Shown: positions 6,337 through 14,919, counted from the stretch's first letter. The stretch: DNA of 33,096 nt from Gammaproteobacteria bacterium (GCA_018826895.1 JAHJYA010000119.1:1-33096), one strand, 5' to 3'. Program-made: numbers and translations. The notes: a model not told the origin generated them from the letters alone.

Positions 6337-7074
6337 ATGACAGGACGCGAGACGAGCAGGTGGGCGTATCCGGCCGCGCTGCTGGTGTTGATGCTGCTGG
6401 CTGGCGGCTGCGCGCGGCACCAGAGCAATGCGGCTTTTGTGACCAATACGGCCTCGGCCAAGCCCAGCGAGTTTTTTCAGACACCGTCGGATCGTCTGGC
6501 CACCCTGGCGATGCGCAACAACCTCAATGCGCTATACCGGCTGATGGATAAGCTCTACCAGCGCAACCCGCGCGAGTGGCGCAAGGCCGGTCACGCCAAC
6601 CGCAGCGAGGCCGCCCGCGCTGTGCAGCAGGCCATTGAGCAGGGGCAGCCGCTGGCTGGGCTGGGTGGGCGGGAAGACATTGCGGCGCTCAATTACGCCC
6701 TGGGGCCGGACTTTAGCGGGGACCGTGTAGGCGCCTTTATTTATGCCATTGGCAGCATGTTGGTGACAGCCCATGGCGGGCGCACGGAGTTCTACCTGAC
6801 GGACATGATCGATGCGCAGTTCGTACACAACGCCGCGCGCAATATAGAGAAGGCTACCTGGATGCTGACCAGCCGGCGCGATGCCGCTGGCCAGCCGCTG
6901 CTGTTGTCCAACGAGATCAGCGAGCAGGCGCGTAACCTGAGTTTCGCTGTGGAGTTCGGCAAGATAGTCGCACGTTTGGATCTGCTCACCGATGTGCTGG
7001 ACGAACGCTACCGGCGCATTGGCGTGAGCTACGCCCAGGGCTTGTTGTTCATTAATTTTCTGCCGGTGCAATAA
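6337..7074 (+). CDS. Predicted outer-membrane lipoprotein, unknown function
   Basis: From ATG 6337 the product is 245 aa. Its signal ends in the lipobox LLAGGC, with lipidation predicted at the cysteine about 25 residues in. The residue after it is Ala, so outer-membrane sorting is likely. The mature part is mainly helical and contains LYRLMDKLYQRNPREWRK and GGREDIAALNYALGPDFSGD, and near the end a hydrophobic stretch (YAQGLLFINFLPVQ). I know no function for it. A TTG 33 bases upstream is in frame but has no advantage over the ATG. The gene diverges from the small periplasmic protein gene, leaving 136 bases for both promoters. Confidence 0.8.
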   Translation: MTGRETSRWAYPAALLVLMLLAGGCARHQSNAAFVTNTASAKPSEFFQTPSDRLATLAMRNNLNALYRLMDKLYQRNPREWRKAGHANRSEAARAVQQAIEQGQPLAGLGGREDIAALNYALGPDFSGDRVGAFIYAIGSMLVTAHGGRTEFYLTDMIDAQFVHNAARNIEKATWMLTSRRDAAGQPLLLSNEISEQARNLSFAVEFGKIVARLDLLTDVLDERYRRIGVSYAQGLLFINFLPVQ

Positions 7075-7157
7075 GGGCTTTAGTCGTTGGTCGGGGCCAC
7101 CCCGCGGCGCTTTTTCCACTAGAGTGAAAGTCATCATCCCCGGCTCAGGCATGGAAT

Positions 7158-9341
7158 ATGAGCGACTACCCACGTCCGCTAAATGACGAAGCGCGCATCG
7201 GGGCGCTCGATGCCCTCGACCTGGTGGGCACGCCCCCGGAGCGGGAGTTCGACCGTATCGTGCAGATGGCCTCGCGGATCTTCGAGGTCCCTATTGCTTT
7301 GGTCTCGCTGGTGCATCGCGACCAGCAGTTTTTCAAGGCGCGTGTCGGGCTCGATGCGTGCGAGACCAGTCGTGAGCTGTCGTTTTGTACCCATGCGATC
7401 ATGGGCGAGGCGCTGTTTATCGTGCCGGACGCCCGTGAGGACGAGCGCTTCAAAAACAATGCCCTGGTAACAGGGGCGCCGCATATTCGCTTCTATGCAG
7501 GCATGCCGTTGCGTACGGCCGAAGGCCATGCCCTGGGCAGTCTGTGTTTGATCGATGACAAGCCGCGCCATGATTTTGCCGACCGCGAGCAACAGATACT
7601 CCGTGACCTGGCTGCGCTAGTGAACGAGTACATCGACCTACGCCGCTTCGAGCGTGAAGGCGAGTCAAGCCGAAGCCGCTTCCGCCACATTGCCGCCACC
7701 TCACCGGATGGCATCATCTGCGCCAACAGCCAGAGCGTTATCACCTCCTGGAACACGGCCTGCGAGAGCCTGTTCGGCTACACGGCTCAGGAGGCGGTGG
7801 GGCAGCCGCTGGATCTGATTATCCCGCTGCCGATGCGCGGCCCCCACGCCGCAGGGTTCGGACGCGTCGCGGCAGGCGGCCCGCCGCGGCTGATTGGTGC
7901 GGCGATCAACCTCAGCGCGTTGCGCCGGGATGGCTCGCAGTTCCCCGTTGAGCTGTCGTTGTCGCAATGGTTCGAAGGCGGCGAGCGCTGTTTTGGCGCG
8001 ATCATCCGTGACATCACCGTGCGTGCCGAAGTCGAGAAACAGCTCAAGCACGCGGCAGAGCACGATCATCTGACCGGGCTTGCCAATCGCTCATTGCTCA
8101 AGCAGCGCATTCAGCAGGTGTTGGCGGCGCATACGCCGGCGACCCTGTTGCTGATCGATCTGGATGGTTTCAAGGACGTCAACGATACCCTGGGCCACAG
8201 TGCCGGTGACTTTGTGCTGCAGGTGGTGGCCGCACGCCTGCGTCAGGCGGTGGCGGGGGAGTTTATGGTCAGCCGGCTCGGTGGTGACGAGTTTGTCGTG
8301 TTCGTGACCGGCACCACCGATTTGCTGCAGGCGCGCGCGCTGGGCCTGGAGCTGATCGCGATAATCGAAGAGCAGATCGAGTACGACGAACAGCCGATTT
8401 TTATCGGGGCCAGTGTCGGTATCGCGGTCAGTTCCGGGGCGATTGAAAGCGAGGAGCAGTTGCTCGGCAATGCCGACCTGGCCCTTTATCAGGCCAAGTC
8501 TGATGGCCGCCATCTGGTGAATATTTTTACGCCCGAGTTACGCCAGACGGCCTCGCGCAAAGGCGCGATCAGTTCATCCATGCGTCAGGCCTGGGAGCGC
8601 CGCGAGTTCGAGCTGTACTACCAGCCGCAGATCAACCTGGCTGATGGCTCGTTGTGTGGGGCCGAGGCGCTGATCCGCTGGAACCACCCGACCTTGGGCG
8701 TTACCGCGCCGGCAGTGTTCCTGCCGGTGCTCGAAGCTGGCTTGCTGGCGGTGCCGGTGGGCGAGTGGATTTTGCGTACCGCCTGCCAACAGGCCGCACA
8801 GTGGCGTCAGATGGGCGTTGGGCATTTTCGCATTGGCGTAAACCTGTTCGCAGCGCAGTTTCGCGCCCGTGATTTCGCCGACATGGTCAAGGCCATCCTG
8901 GCCGAGTTCAACCTGCCGGCCAGCGCCCTGGAACTGGAGATCACCGAGAACACCATCCTGCGTAACGAGCAGCGCATCATGCAGCCGCTGCAGCATCTGC
9001 GTGACCTGGGGGTGGGCATTGCCTTCGATGACTTCGGTACCGGTTTCGCGTCCCTGAGCCTGCTCAAGGATTACCCCGTGAGCCGGTTGAAGATCGACCG
9101 TTCCTTCGTCAGTGGTGCCGACCGTAGCTCGCGCGATGAGGCGATCATCGAAGCGGTCACCCGGCTGGCCGCCGGCTTCCATCTGGAGGTGATCGCCGAG
9201 GGTATCGAGACCCTGGAGCAGGCTGCGCTGATGCGCCGTTATGACTGCGGGGAAGGTCAGGGTTACCTGTATGGCCGGCCGATGACCGCCGATGACTTTG
9301 CCCGCCGTTATCTGCCTGGGCCGGCACTCGCCGCGCAATAG
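7158..9341 (+). CDS. GAF-PAS-GGDEF-EAL protein (cyclic-di-GMP turnover)
   Basis: This 727-aa protein has four domains in order: GAF (about 25-165), PAS (about 175-295), GGDEF (about 300-460) and EAL (about 475-720). The diguanylate cyclase signature is intact (GGDEF at 375-379, in SRLGGDEFVVF). The phosphodiesterase signature reads EAL at 503-505 (GAEALIRWNHP), with DDFGTG at 624-629 and the later IDRSFV and EGIET motifs. Both active sites look intact, so the direction of c-di-GMP turnover cannot be read from sequence. No RxxD inhibitory site is seen just ahead of the GGDEF. The GAF is of the type with SFCTHAI and LGSLCLID. No transmembrane segment is visible, so it is cytoplasmic. The start at 7158 has only a weak AGG upstream. 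Confidence 0.95.
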   Translation: MSDYPRPLNDEARIGALDALDLVGTPPEREFDRIVQMASRIFEVPIALVSLVHRDQQFFKARVGLDACETSRELSFCTHAIMGEALFIVPDAREDERFKNNALVTGAPHIRFYAGMPLRTAEGHALGSLCLIDDKPRHDFADREQQILRDLAALVNEYIDLRRFEREGESSRSRFRHIAATSPDGIICANSQSVITSWNTACESLFGYTAQEAVGQPLDLIIPLPMRGPHAAGFGRVAAGGPPRLIGAAINLSALRRDGSQFPVELSLSQWFEGGERCFGAIIRDITVRAEVEKQLKHAAEHDHLTGLANRSLLKQRIQQVLAAHTPATLLLIDLDGFKDVNDTLGHSAGDFVLQVVAARLRQAVAGEFMVSRLGGDEFVVFVTGTTDLLQARALGLELIAIIEEQIEYDEQPIFIGASVGIAVSSGAIESEEQLLGNADLALYQAKSDGRHLVNIFTPELRQTASRKGAISSSMRQAWERREFELYYQPQINLADGSLCGAEALIRWNHPTLGVTAPAVFLPVLEAGLLAVPVGEWILRTACQQAAQWRQMGVGHFRIGVNLFAAQFRARDFADMVKAILAEFNLPASALELEITENTILRNEQRIMQPLQHLRDLGVGIAFDDFGTGFASLSLLKDYPVSRLKIDRSFVSGADRSSRDEAIIEAVTRLAAGFHLEVIAEGIETLEQAALMRRYDCGEGQGYLYGRPMTADDFARRYLPGPALAAQ

Positions 9342-9387
9342 CCTGGGCTGGTTACAGATCGGCTCATCAATGCCCTCCCGCAGAAAC

Positions 9388-10146
9388 TTAGGGCGCCCAG
9401 CGCTGTTCGATGCGTTGCAGGCTGCCATTGCGGCGTAAGCGCTCTAGCGCAGCGGCAAAGCGCTCGGCGTTGGCGGCATCCTGTTTGTCGAACGCGACGA
9501 AGCGCGACATCGCCACCAGGGGCGTGGGCAGGATGCGTACCTGTTCGAGGGCGCGTTGTTCCTTGATGAAGTAGAGCAACTGCACGCGGTCACCGACGAT
9601 GATGTCGATGCGCCCGGCCAGCAGCATCGACACCAGTTGGCGCGGGTTCTGTGCGCTGGTGTCGCGGGCCAGATCGGCCTTGTCGAAGGCTGCGTCATAG
9701 GCATAGCCCCGGACTTGCCCCATGACGTAGGGCTGTAAGTCGTCGAGCGTGCGCCAGTCGGTAATGGCGGTTTTCGCCGTGGTCATGAATACCGTGGAGC
9801 CGCTGCGCAGGGGGCCGACCAGGGTGTATTGAGCGCGGCGTTCGGGCGTGTCGGCAAACTGGAAGGCCATGACTACCTCACGCCGATCGAGCAAGCGCTT
9901 GACACGCTGCCAGGGGTAGAGGCGCACCTGGGGCGTTACCCCGGCTTCCTTGAGTATGGCGCTGACCAACTCGACATCCAGGCCGTGAGGGATGTCGTCG
10001 TCCGGGTTGAGGTAGCTATACGGGGCAAACTGCTCGTCGCCGGCCACCTGCCAGGTATCGGCGATGGCTGGCGTCAGGTGCAGGACAATAACGAGGGCGA
10101 GGACGTGGCCGGCAAGGCGCAGGGCATGGGTACGGCAGCGCAGCAT
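9388..10146 (-). CDS. Periplasmic solute-binding protein, family 3
   Basis: The 252-aa product starts with a signal peptide ending in PAIADTW and continues with the family-3 solute-binding fold: FAPYSYLNPDDDIPHGLDVE, VRLYPWQRVKRLLDRREV, then GQVRGYAYDAAF and RIDIIVGDRVQLLYF. These proteins usually bind amino acids or related compounds for an ABC importer. No permease or ATPase gene is adjacent, so it may be an orphan or a sensor-type binding protein. A GGAG site precedes the ATG at 10146. It converges with the c-di-GMP gene, with only 46 bases between the stops and no obvious terminator. Confidence 0.9.
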   Translation of the reverse strand: MLRCRTHALRLAGHVLALVIVLHLTPAIADTWQVAGDEQFAPYSYLNPDDDIPHGLDVELVSAILKEAGVTPQVRLYPWQRVKRLLDRREVVMAFQFADTPERRAQYTLVGPLRSGSTVFMTTAKTAITDWRTLDDLQPYVMGQVRGYAYDAAFDKADLARDTSAQNPRQLVSMLLAGRIDIIVGDRVQLLYFIKEQRALEQVRILPTPLVAMSRFVAFDKQDAANAERFAAALERLRRNGSLQRIEQRWAP

Positions 10147-10202
10147 GATGGTTCTCCGAGCGGATGCTCAGAGCGTAGTTCAGGCCCGACGCATGTGTGG
10201 CT

Positions 10203-10547
10203 TCAGACTTTGCGCACGAACTCGGATTTGAGCTTCATGGCGCCGATGCCATCGATCTTGCAGTCGATATCGTGGTCACCATCGACTAGGCGAATGCCCT
10301 TGACCTTGGTGCCGACCTTGACCACCAGCGAGGAGCCTTTGACCTTGAGGTCCTTGATCACGGTGATGGTGTCGCCGTCCTGCAGCACGTTGCCGACCGA
10401 ATCCTTGATCACCTTATCGCCTTCTGCGGCGCTGTCTGCGGCAGCCGTTGCCGACCACTCGTTGCCGCATTCCGGGCAGACGAGCTGGGCGCCGTCTTCG
10501 TAGGTGTAGGCGGAATTACAGGCAGGGCAGGGGGGCAAGGTGCTCAC
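10203..10547 (-). CDS. yjdM: YjdM (PhnA) zinc-ribbon protein
   Basis: This 114-aa protein has an N-terminal zinc ribbon (CPAC at 7-10 and CPEC at 24-27) and the C-terminal PhnA domain ([56 protein letters not shown]). Both are typical of YjdM, formerly PhnA. Despite the old name, a role in phosphonate use is not established. The start is GTG at 10547 with GAGGA about 8 bases upstream; no ATG fits as well. Length matches the family. Confidence 0.95.
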   Translation of the reverse strand: MSTLPPCPACNSAYTYEDGAQLVCPECGNEWSATAAADSAAEGDKVIKDSVGNVLQDGDTITVIKDLKVKGSSLVVKVGTKVKGIRLVDGDHDIDCKIDGIGAMKLKSEFVRKV

Positions 10548-10627
10548 GGCGCGGTCCTCAGGGTGGAAAAGGCGCGCATTGTATAGGGTTTTTAACCGGC
10601 TGTGTCTGCGCTGGCTGCTGCAGCCTG

Positions 10628-10650
10628 TGTAGGAGCGAATTTATTCGCGA
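10628..10650 (+). repeat. REP element, second family
   Basis: This is a base-for-base copy of the element at 3475-3497, with the same GCGAATTTATTCGC palindrome. It lies between yjdM and the TIGR03643-like gene. Confidence 0.85.
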
Positions 10651-10663
10651 TCGCTTTTTGGCC

Positions 10664-10930
10664 CTAGCGTTTGTACTGCGTGGGGCAGTAACCGCGGTTG
10701 ATGCCAGGGTGGCGCAGCGCCTGGTGTTTGGTGGTGCGCCCGGCCATGCGTTGGCGCCACAGGCGAAAGCTGCTGGCCCGCAGGTGCTGGCGCATCAGGC
10801 GGATCACCGCTGCTTCGTCGAGGCCGTACAGGCGTTCGATGGCCTCGAATGGGGTGCGGTCTTCCCAGGCCATCTCGATGATGCGCGAGGTGTCGGCCGT
10901 ATTAAAGGTGGGCATGGGCAGCAGGGGCAT
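10664..10930 (-). CDS. Small conserved protein of the TIGR03643 type
   Basis: The conserved part reads DTSRIIEMAWEDRTPFEAIE, RLYGLDEAAVIRLMRQHL, then SFRLWRQRMAGRTTKHQALR, which I recognise as the TIGR03643 family of small proteins of unknown function. The helix-turn-helix-like N-terminal half suggests nucleic-acid binding, but this is inference. The start is uncertain: ATG 10930 gives 88 aa, ATG 10915 gives 83 aa, and neither has a strong ribosome-binding site. The frame is open as far as 11038. Confidence 0.8.
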   Translation of the reverse strand: MPLLPMPTFNTADTSRIIEMAWEDRTPFEAIERLYGLDEAAVIRLMRQHLRASSFRLWRQRMAGRTTKHQALRHPGINRGYCPTQYKR

Positions 10931-11076
10931 GGGGTGGCTCGCAAGTGACAGCGTGCGCCCATCATAGCGAGCCTGGGCAGCGGGTGCTGCGCGATTGCCT
11001 GAACTCGGTCGCAGGCCTGTCGTTCCAACGGATAACACGGGTGCCGTGGCGGCACGACAGTTTTTATGGAGGCGAC

Positions 11077-11955
11077 ATGCTTTTTCCGCGAATGCGCGTG
11101 GGCTGGTTCACGGTCCTCAAGACCACGGTGCAGGACTTCATCGAAGATGAGTTGCCCACTTACGCGTCGGCGCTGGCGTTCCAGTTGTTCTTTTCACTGT
11201 TCCCTTTTTTGCTGTTTCTGATCGCGCTGATCAGCGTGCTGGATATGCAGCCGTTCTTCGACTGGTTGCGCCAGCAGGCCGAGCTGGTGATGCCGCAGGC
11301 CGCGCTGGACCTGGTCAACCCGGCCATCGATCAGTTGCAGACGCAGCAGGCCGGGCTGTTTTCCGTGGGGATTCTGGTGGCCCTGTGGACGGCGTCTTCG
11401 GCCGTGCGCTCGGTGATGGATGCGACCAATAAGGCCTACGGCGTAAAGGAAGGCCGGCCGGCCTGGAAGCGTATTCCGCTGTCGTTGCTCTACACCCTGG
11501 CGATTGCCGCCACACTGCTCACCGCTGCCGCTTTTATGGTGCTGGGGCCGCAGGTGCTGGGCTGGCTGGCGCATTACATCGGTATCGAGCAGGCCGTCAT
11601 CACGCTCTGGTCGTGGGTGCGTTGGCCGCTGATCGTGATGCTGATGATGGTCGCCGTGGCGGGGGTTTATTACGTGGCGCCGGATGTCGAGCAGGAGTTT
11701 CGCTTTATCACCCCTGGCTCAGTGCTGGCAGTGGTGGTGTGGATCGCGGCGTCTATGGGCTTTGGGTACTACGCGCAGAACTACGCCAACTACAACGCCA
11801 CCTACGGCAGCATCGGCGCGATCATCATTTTCTTGCTGTATCTGTACATCTCTTCGGCGGTGCTGCTGTTCGGCGCTGAGCTGAATGCGGTAATCGAGCA
11901 CAGCTGCCGTGAGGGCAAGGACATGGGCGAGAAAGTCGCCCAGCCGGCGGATTAA
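11077..11955 (+). CDS. YihY/BrkB-family inner-membrane protein
   Basis: The 292-aa product has six hydrophobic segments and the family signatures YASALAFQLFFSLFPFLLFL, LWTASSAVRSVMDATNKAYG, GYYAQNYANYNATYGSIGAI and LYISSAVLLFGAELNAV. This is the YihY/virulence factor BrkB family; older annotations as ribonuclease BN are wrong. The exact function is not settled. The start at 11077 is chosen because GGAGG lies 4 bases upstream and it gives the usual N-terminus; the frame is open further upstream to 10945. The stop is only 4 bases from the end of the convergent lipoprotein gene. Confidence 0.93.
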   Translation: MLFPRMRVGWFTVLKTTVQDFIEDELPTYASALAFQLFFSLFPFLLFLIALISVLDMQPFFDWLRQQAELVMPQAALDLVNPAIDQLQTQQAGLFSVGILVALWTASSAVRSVMDATNKAYGVKEGRPAWKRIPLSLLYTLAIAATLLTAAAFMVLGPQVLGWLAHYIGIEQAVITLWSWVRWPLIVMLMMVAVAGVYYVAPDVEQEFRFITPGSVLAVVVWIAASMGFGYYAQNYANYNATYGSIGAIIIFLLYLYISSAVLLFGAELNAVIEHSCREGKDMGEKVAQPAD

Positions 11956-11959
11956 GTGT

Positions 11960-12433
11960 TCAAGGCGCGCCTGCTGGCCAGTCCAGGGTGCCGCTGTCGC
12001 TGAAACGCACGGTGCCGAACAGGCCGCTGGCCAGCTTGCCGCGCACGACAAAGGGCACACTCTGCCCCGCCTGATAGGCAGAAGCGCCCCAAGCCTGACG
12101 CATGGCCGAGTAGGCCGAGATGGTCACCGGCACGCTGATCAACGCTTCACCGAAACGCGGCACGCTGCCCTGCTGGTCGCTGACACCGCGGGCCAGGGGC
12201 TGGTCGTTGACGTCCAGCTGCAGGGCCACGCCGCTGTAGTCGATGCTGCCTTCGTTGGGGTTCTGGATGCGCAGCTTAACCGCAAAGCGCACTTCCAGGC
12301 CCTCGCCCGGCAGTGGCTCCAGGCCGACCAGGTCTATGTGCAGTGGGTCGCGGTTGGCGAAGGTGCTGCACGCCGCCAGGCTGGCGAGCAGAGCGGCGGC
12401 GAGTAGCGGGCGAAGCAGGCGAGTCAGGGGCAT
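11960..12433 (-). CDS. LEA type 2 (WHy domain) lipoprotein
   Basis: From ATG 12433 the product is 157 aa with a lipoprotein signal ending LLASLAAC. The mature domain has the WHy/LEA14-like pattern: DLVGLEPLPGEGLEVRFAVK, LRIQNPNEGSIDYSGVALQL and DVNDQPLARGVS. The family is associated with stress-related and envelope proteins in bacteria, and its role in Pseudomonas is not defined. The in-frame extension to 12475 adds no sensible signal and is not used. Confidence 0.88.
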   Translation of the reverse strand: MPLTRLLRPLLAAALLASLAACSTFANRDPLHIDLVGLEPLPGEGLEVRFAVKLRIQNPNEGSIDYSGVALQLDVNDQPLARGVSDQQGSVPRFGEALISVPVTISAYSAMRQAWGASAYQAGQSVPFVVRGKLASGLFGTVRFSDSGTLDWPAGAP

Positions 12434-12501
12434 GGGTGCGTCCGTGGTGAAAAACCAGTGAGCAGGTGACGGCAATCAGGTGCTGCATCACCTGCAGGTG
12501 C

Positions 12502-12561
12502 GTGGGTGGGCTGCGCTTTAGCGGCGGCACGTTCGTTAGTCGCGGCTAAAGCCTCTCCCAC
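12502..12561. repeat. Inverted REP pair, third family
   Basis: GTGGGTGGGCTGCGCTTTAG at the left and CGGCTAAAGCCTCTCCCAC at the right are diverged inverted copies (GTGGGAGAGGCTTTAGCCG type). They frame a short spacer between the lipoprotein and EamA genes. Confidence 0.75.
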
Positions 12562-12620
12562 AAAAAAGCGACTGTGAGTAAGACCGCGTAGCCTCGGCTT
12601 TGCTCCATCCGCCGTACGGC

Positions 12621-13460
12621 TCACTGGCGATGACGCGCGCCCAATACCAGGGCGATGCCGCCCAGCACGGCCGCGCCGCCCAGTACCAGGCGCAGGCTGA
12701 GTGCCTCGCCGAGCAGCAGCGTGCCGGCCAGCGCGGTGATTACCGGGACGCTCAGTTGCACGGTGGACGCCTGCAGTGCTTTCAGGCCAGGTAGCGCGGT
12801 ATACCAGATGGCGTAGCCGATGCCCGAGGCCACGGCGCCCGAGAGCAGGGCGTAGAGCGCGCCGGCCGGATCCACACGGGCATCGCTCAAGCACAGCAGG
12901 CTGAGCAGCGCAGCCAGGGGGACGCAGCGTAGAAAGTTGCCGGCGGTACTGGCCAGCGGGTCGGCCACTTGCTTGCCCAGCAGCGAGTAGACCGCGAAGC
13001 TCGCGCCCGCCAGGATCATCAGCACCGCGCTGTCCAGCGACGGTGCCGTGGCGCCTGGCAGCAGCAGGCCAAGGATGCCGGCAAATGCCGCCGCCAGGCC
13101 CAGCCAGGCAAGCCCGGCCAGGCGCTCGCCGCGGTACAGGCCCCAACTGAGCATGCTCAGTTGCACTGCGCCGAATAGCAGCAGCGCCCCGGTGCCCGCA
13201 TCGAGCTTGATATAGGCAAAGGAAAACGCCGCGGCATAGCTGAACAGGGCCAGTGCGGCCGGCCAACTGCCGGCGGCTGGACGCTTGGCCTGGCGCAGAC
13301 GCACCAGTAACCAGAGCATCAGTGCACCACTGAGCAGGCGCAGGCTGGTAAACGTGGCGGCGTCTATATCGGTGGCTTTGAGCGCCAGGCGGCACAGTAT
13401 TGAGTTGCCGGCGAAGGCGAGCATGGCCAGGCAGGTGAAGAGCAGGGTGCGGGTGGTCAT
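12621..13460 (-). CDS. EamA/DMT-family transporter
   Basis: From ATG 13460 the product is 279 aa with about ten transmembrane helices in two five-helix repeats, typical of drug/metabolite transporters. Family marks are LAFAGNSILCRLAL in helix 1, TSLRLLSGALML in helix 2, and in the second half YSLLGKQVADPLAS, SGIGYAIWYTALPGLKALQA and LLGEALSLRLVLGGAAVLGG. Such proteins export small metabolites or amino acids; the substrate cannot be predicted. The longer open frame to 13577 runs into the MITE and is not part of the gene. It ends close to the third-family REP pair. Confidence 0.9.
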   Translation of the reverse strand: MTTRTLLFTCLAMLAFAGNSILCRLALKATDIDAATFTSLRLLSGALMLWLLVRLRQAKRPAAGSWPAALALFSYAAAFSFAYIKLDAGTGALLLFGAVQLSMLSWGLYRGERLAGLAWLGLAAAFAGILGLLLPGATAPSLDSAVLMILAGASFAVYSLLGKQVADPLASTAGNFLRCVPLAALLSLLCLSDARVDPAGALYALLSGAVASGIGYAIWYTALPGLKALQASTVQLSVPVITALAGTLLLGEALSLRLVLGGAAVLGGIALVLGARHRQ

Positions 13461-13534
13461 CGGCCATCCTTGCGCTGAGGTCTGGCGGTAGCGTTCGCGC
13501 CAGTTAACCACGGCAGAGGGGCTCAGGGCATTAG

Positions 13535-13674
13535 CAGACCGTTGAAAAACGTAGGCGAGGCAGGCAAGACAAGGCAAAAACGGCCGAAAAAGCGGAGTTT
13601 ACGTGTTGTAAATGAGCATTTTGAGGCCGTTTTTAACGCCGTATTGCCAACGCAGGTAGTTTTTCAACAGCCTG
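13535..13674. mobile_element. 140-bp MITE-like element with TTAG target duplication
   Basis: The ends form imperfect terminal inverted repeats of about 23 bases: the left starts CAGACCGTTGAAAAAC and the right, read inward on the other strand, CAGGCTGTTGAAAAAC. The interior holds a second dyad (AAAAACGGCC / GGCCGTTTTT). TTAG flanks both sides (13531-13534 and 13675-13678), the mark of a 4-bp target duplication. No protein is encoded, so it must be moved by a transposase elsewhere. It lies between the EamA gene and the end of the Tsx-like gene. Confidence 0.85.
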
Positions 13675-13719
13675 TTAGTCGATGGTGGCAAAAGGCGGGG
13701 TAAAACGGAGGGTGCAGCA

Positions 13720-13748
13720 CCCCGGCCGAGGATGCAACAGGGCCGGGG
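13720..13748 (-). terminator. Possible terminator of the Tsx-like gene
   Basis: CCCCGGCC pairs with GGCCGGGG across a 13-base loop, 10 bases beyond the Tsx-like stop. No clear T run follows, so this is tentative. Confidence 0.45.
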
Positions 13749-13757
13749 GTTGCCGTT

Positions 13758-14561
13758 TTAGAAGTGTGCCTTGACCAGCAGGCTGGCGGTATTCTGGTCG
13801 GTTGGGCCAACGAAGGCGCTGACAGGGCCGCCGTCCTTGATGCCGTACTTGTTCTTCCAATAGTCGTATTCGATACCGACGTACAGCTGCTTCTCACCCC
13901 ACTTCAGTGCTTTGCCCAGGTCGTATTTGATCTGTGGGTTGAAGTGCAGGTTGGCCTGGTATTCGCCACGGCTGTTTTCGTCGTTGTCGACGACCCAATC
14001 CATGAAACCATCGATAACGATGTCGGACTCGCCCACCGGAATGGTGTAGCTCCACACTGGGGTGATCTGCCAGACGTCGTCGCCCGCACGGCTGCCATCG
14101 GTGGTGCGGTTGTAGAAGTTCAGGGAGAAGTAGTCGAAACCGGGGATGGCCAGGTCGAAGCCCGGACCAATCAGGTAGGCCTCGGTGTCGTCTTCACCAA
14201 ACTCGTAGGTCATGGCCAGCAGCACATCGGTCACCGGGCCGAAGGCCAGCTTGGTGTCGAAGATCTTACCCAGGCTCAGGCGCGGGGACAGCTCGCCGTA
14301 GAAGGTGTGGCCATCGCCGGCGCCGTTGGTGGCATCGGTGTTGTACTTGATGGTGTCGACGAAGAAGAACAGGTCCCCGACGGACCAGCCGCTGGCGTGC
14401 TCGAAGGTGATGGTCTGCTGGATTTCCGGATCAATCTTGAAGTCATGCCCGTAGAGGTAGGTCAGGCTGTTGTTCTGCCAGTGCATCAGATCACTGGCAA
14501 CAGCCTGGCCGCCTGCCAGGAGCCCGCCGGTCATGATCAGGGAAGAGAGGGTACGGTTCAT
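13758..14561 (-). CDS. Tsx-like outer-membrane nucleoside channel
   Basis: This 267-aa protein has a signal peptide (cleavage near AVASD) and a beta-barrel pattern ending in phenylalanine (LLVKAHF), as outer-membrane proteins do. WQNNSLTYLYGHDFKI, FEHASGWSVGDLFFFVD, FYGELSPRLSLGKI and the C-terminal YVGIEYDYWKNKYGI are typical of the Tsx/OmpK family (PF03502), which lets nucleosides and similar solutes cross the outer membrane. An AGGAG site lies upstream of ATG 14561. The family assignment is firm; the substrate is inferred. Confidence 0.9.
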   Translation of the reverse strand: MNRTLSSLIMTGGLLAGGQAVASDLMHWQNNSLTYLYGHDFKIDPEIQQTITFEHASGWSVGDLFFFVDTIKYNTDATNGAGDGHTFYGELSPRLSLGKIFDTKLAFGPVTDVLLAMTYEFGEDDTEAYLIGPGFDLAIPGFDYFSLNFYNRTTDGSRAGDDVWQITPVWSYTIPVGESDIVIDGFMDWVVDNDENSRGEYQANLHFNPQIKYDLGKALKWGEKQLYVGIEYDYWKNKYGIKDGGPVSAFVGPTDQNTASLLVKAHF

Positions 14562-14887
14562 TCGGGGGTGTGCTCCTGGATCGCAGATTATTAGTTTTAA
14601 ACCTGTCTAGTTGGTCAGGCTGGTGGTGCTAGAGCAAAAACGAAGCCAAGTTTCCTGTTGGCGCTTGGCAAGCGCCAGTAGGCGCGGTGTCGCGGAGTTG
14701 GCGGGCGGGCAGCTGCAAGCATGGCGCAAGCGACCTGAGTGCATGCACTCAAATCTGACCGAAAGGACAGTTTTGGCTTTATGTTGGTGCGTCAGCGTGC
14801 GCCCAGGCAAAGAGTGCCGGAAGGGGCGAGGCAGTGGGCGGCGATGGTCGCCGAGGTGGCGGGGGAACAGACTCTAGAGTGTGACCG
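14562..14887. other. Gene-free stretch upstream of the Tsx-like gene
   Basis: No convincing gene is present. Short open frames in several phases lack ribosome-binding sites and domains. The part nearest the Tsx-like start is AT-rich on the minus strand (AAACTAATAAT), so it probably holds that gene's promoter, but no clear -35/-10 pair can be assigned. A GCATGCACTC-like partial palindrome near 14740 has no known meaning. Confidence 0.5.
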
Positions 14888-14907
14888 AGACCGGCGGGTG
14901 CCGGTCT
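14888..14907 (-). terminator. Hairpin after the DUF2892-like gene pair
   Basis: AGACCGGC / GCCGGTCT form a perfect 8-bp stem with a 4-base loop, 12 bases beyond the stop at 14920. The T run is missing, but the position at the end of the two-gene unit supports termination. Confidence 0.55.
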
Positions 14908-14919
14908 GCAGTCAGGGGC

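Noticed and set aside
5511..6551. 346-codon plus-strand frame spanning two minus-strand genes and the lipoprotein start
   Set aside because: It crosses three supported genes and their promoter region, so it is a chance open frame in GC-rich DNA.
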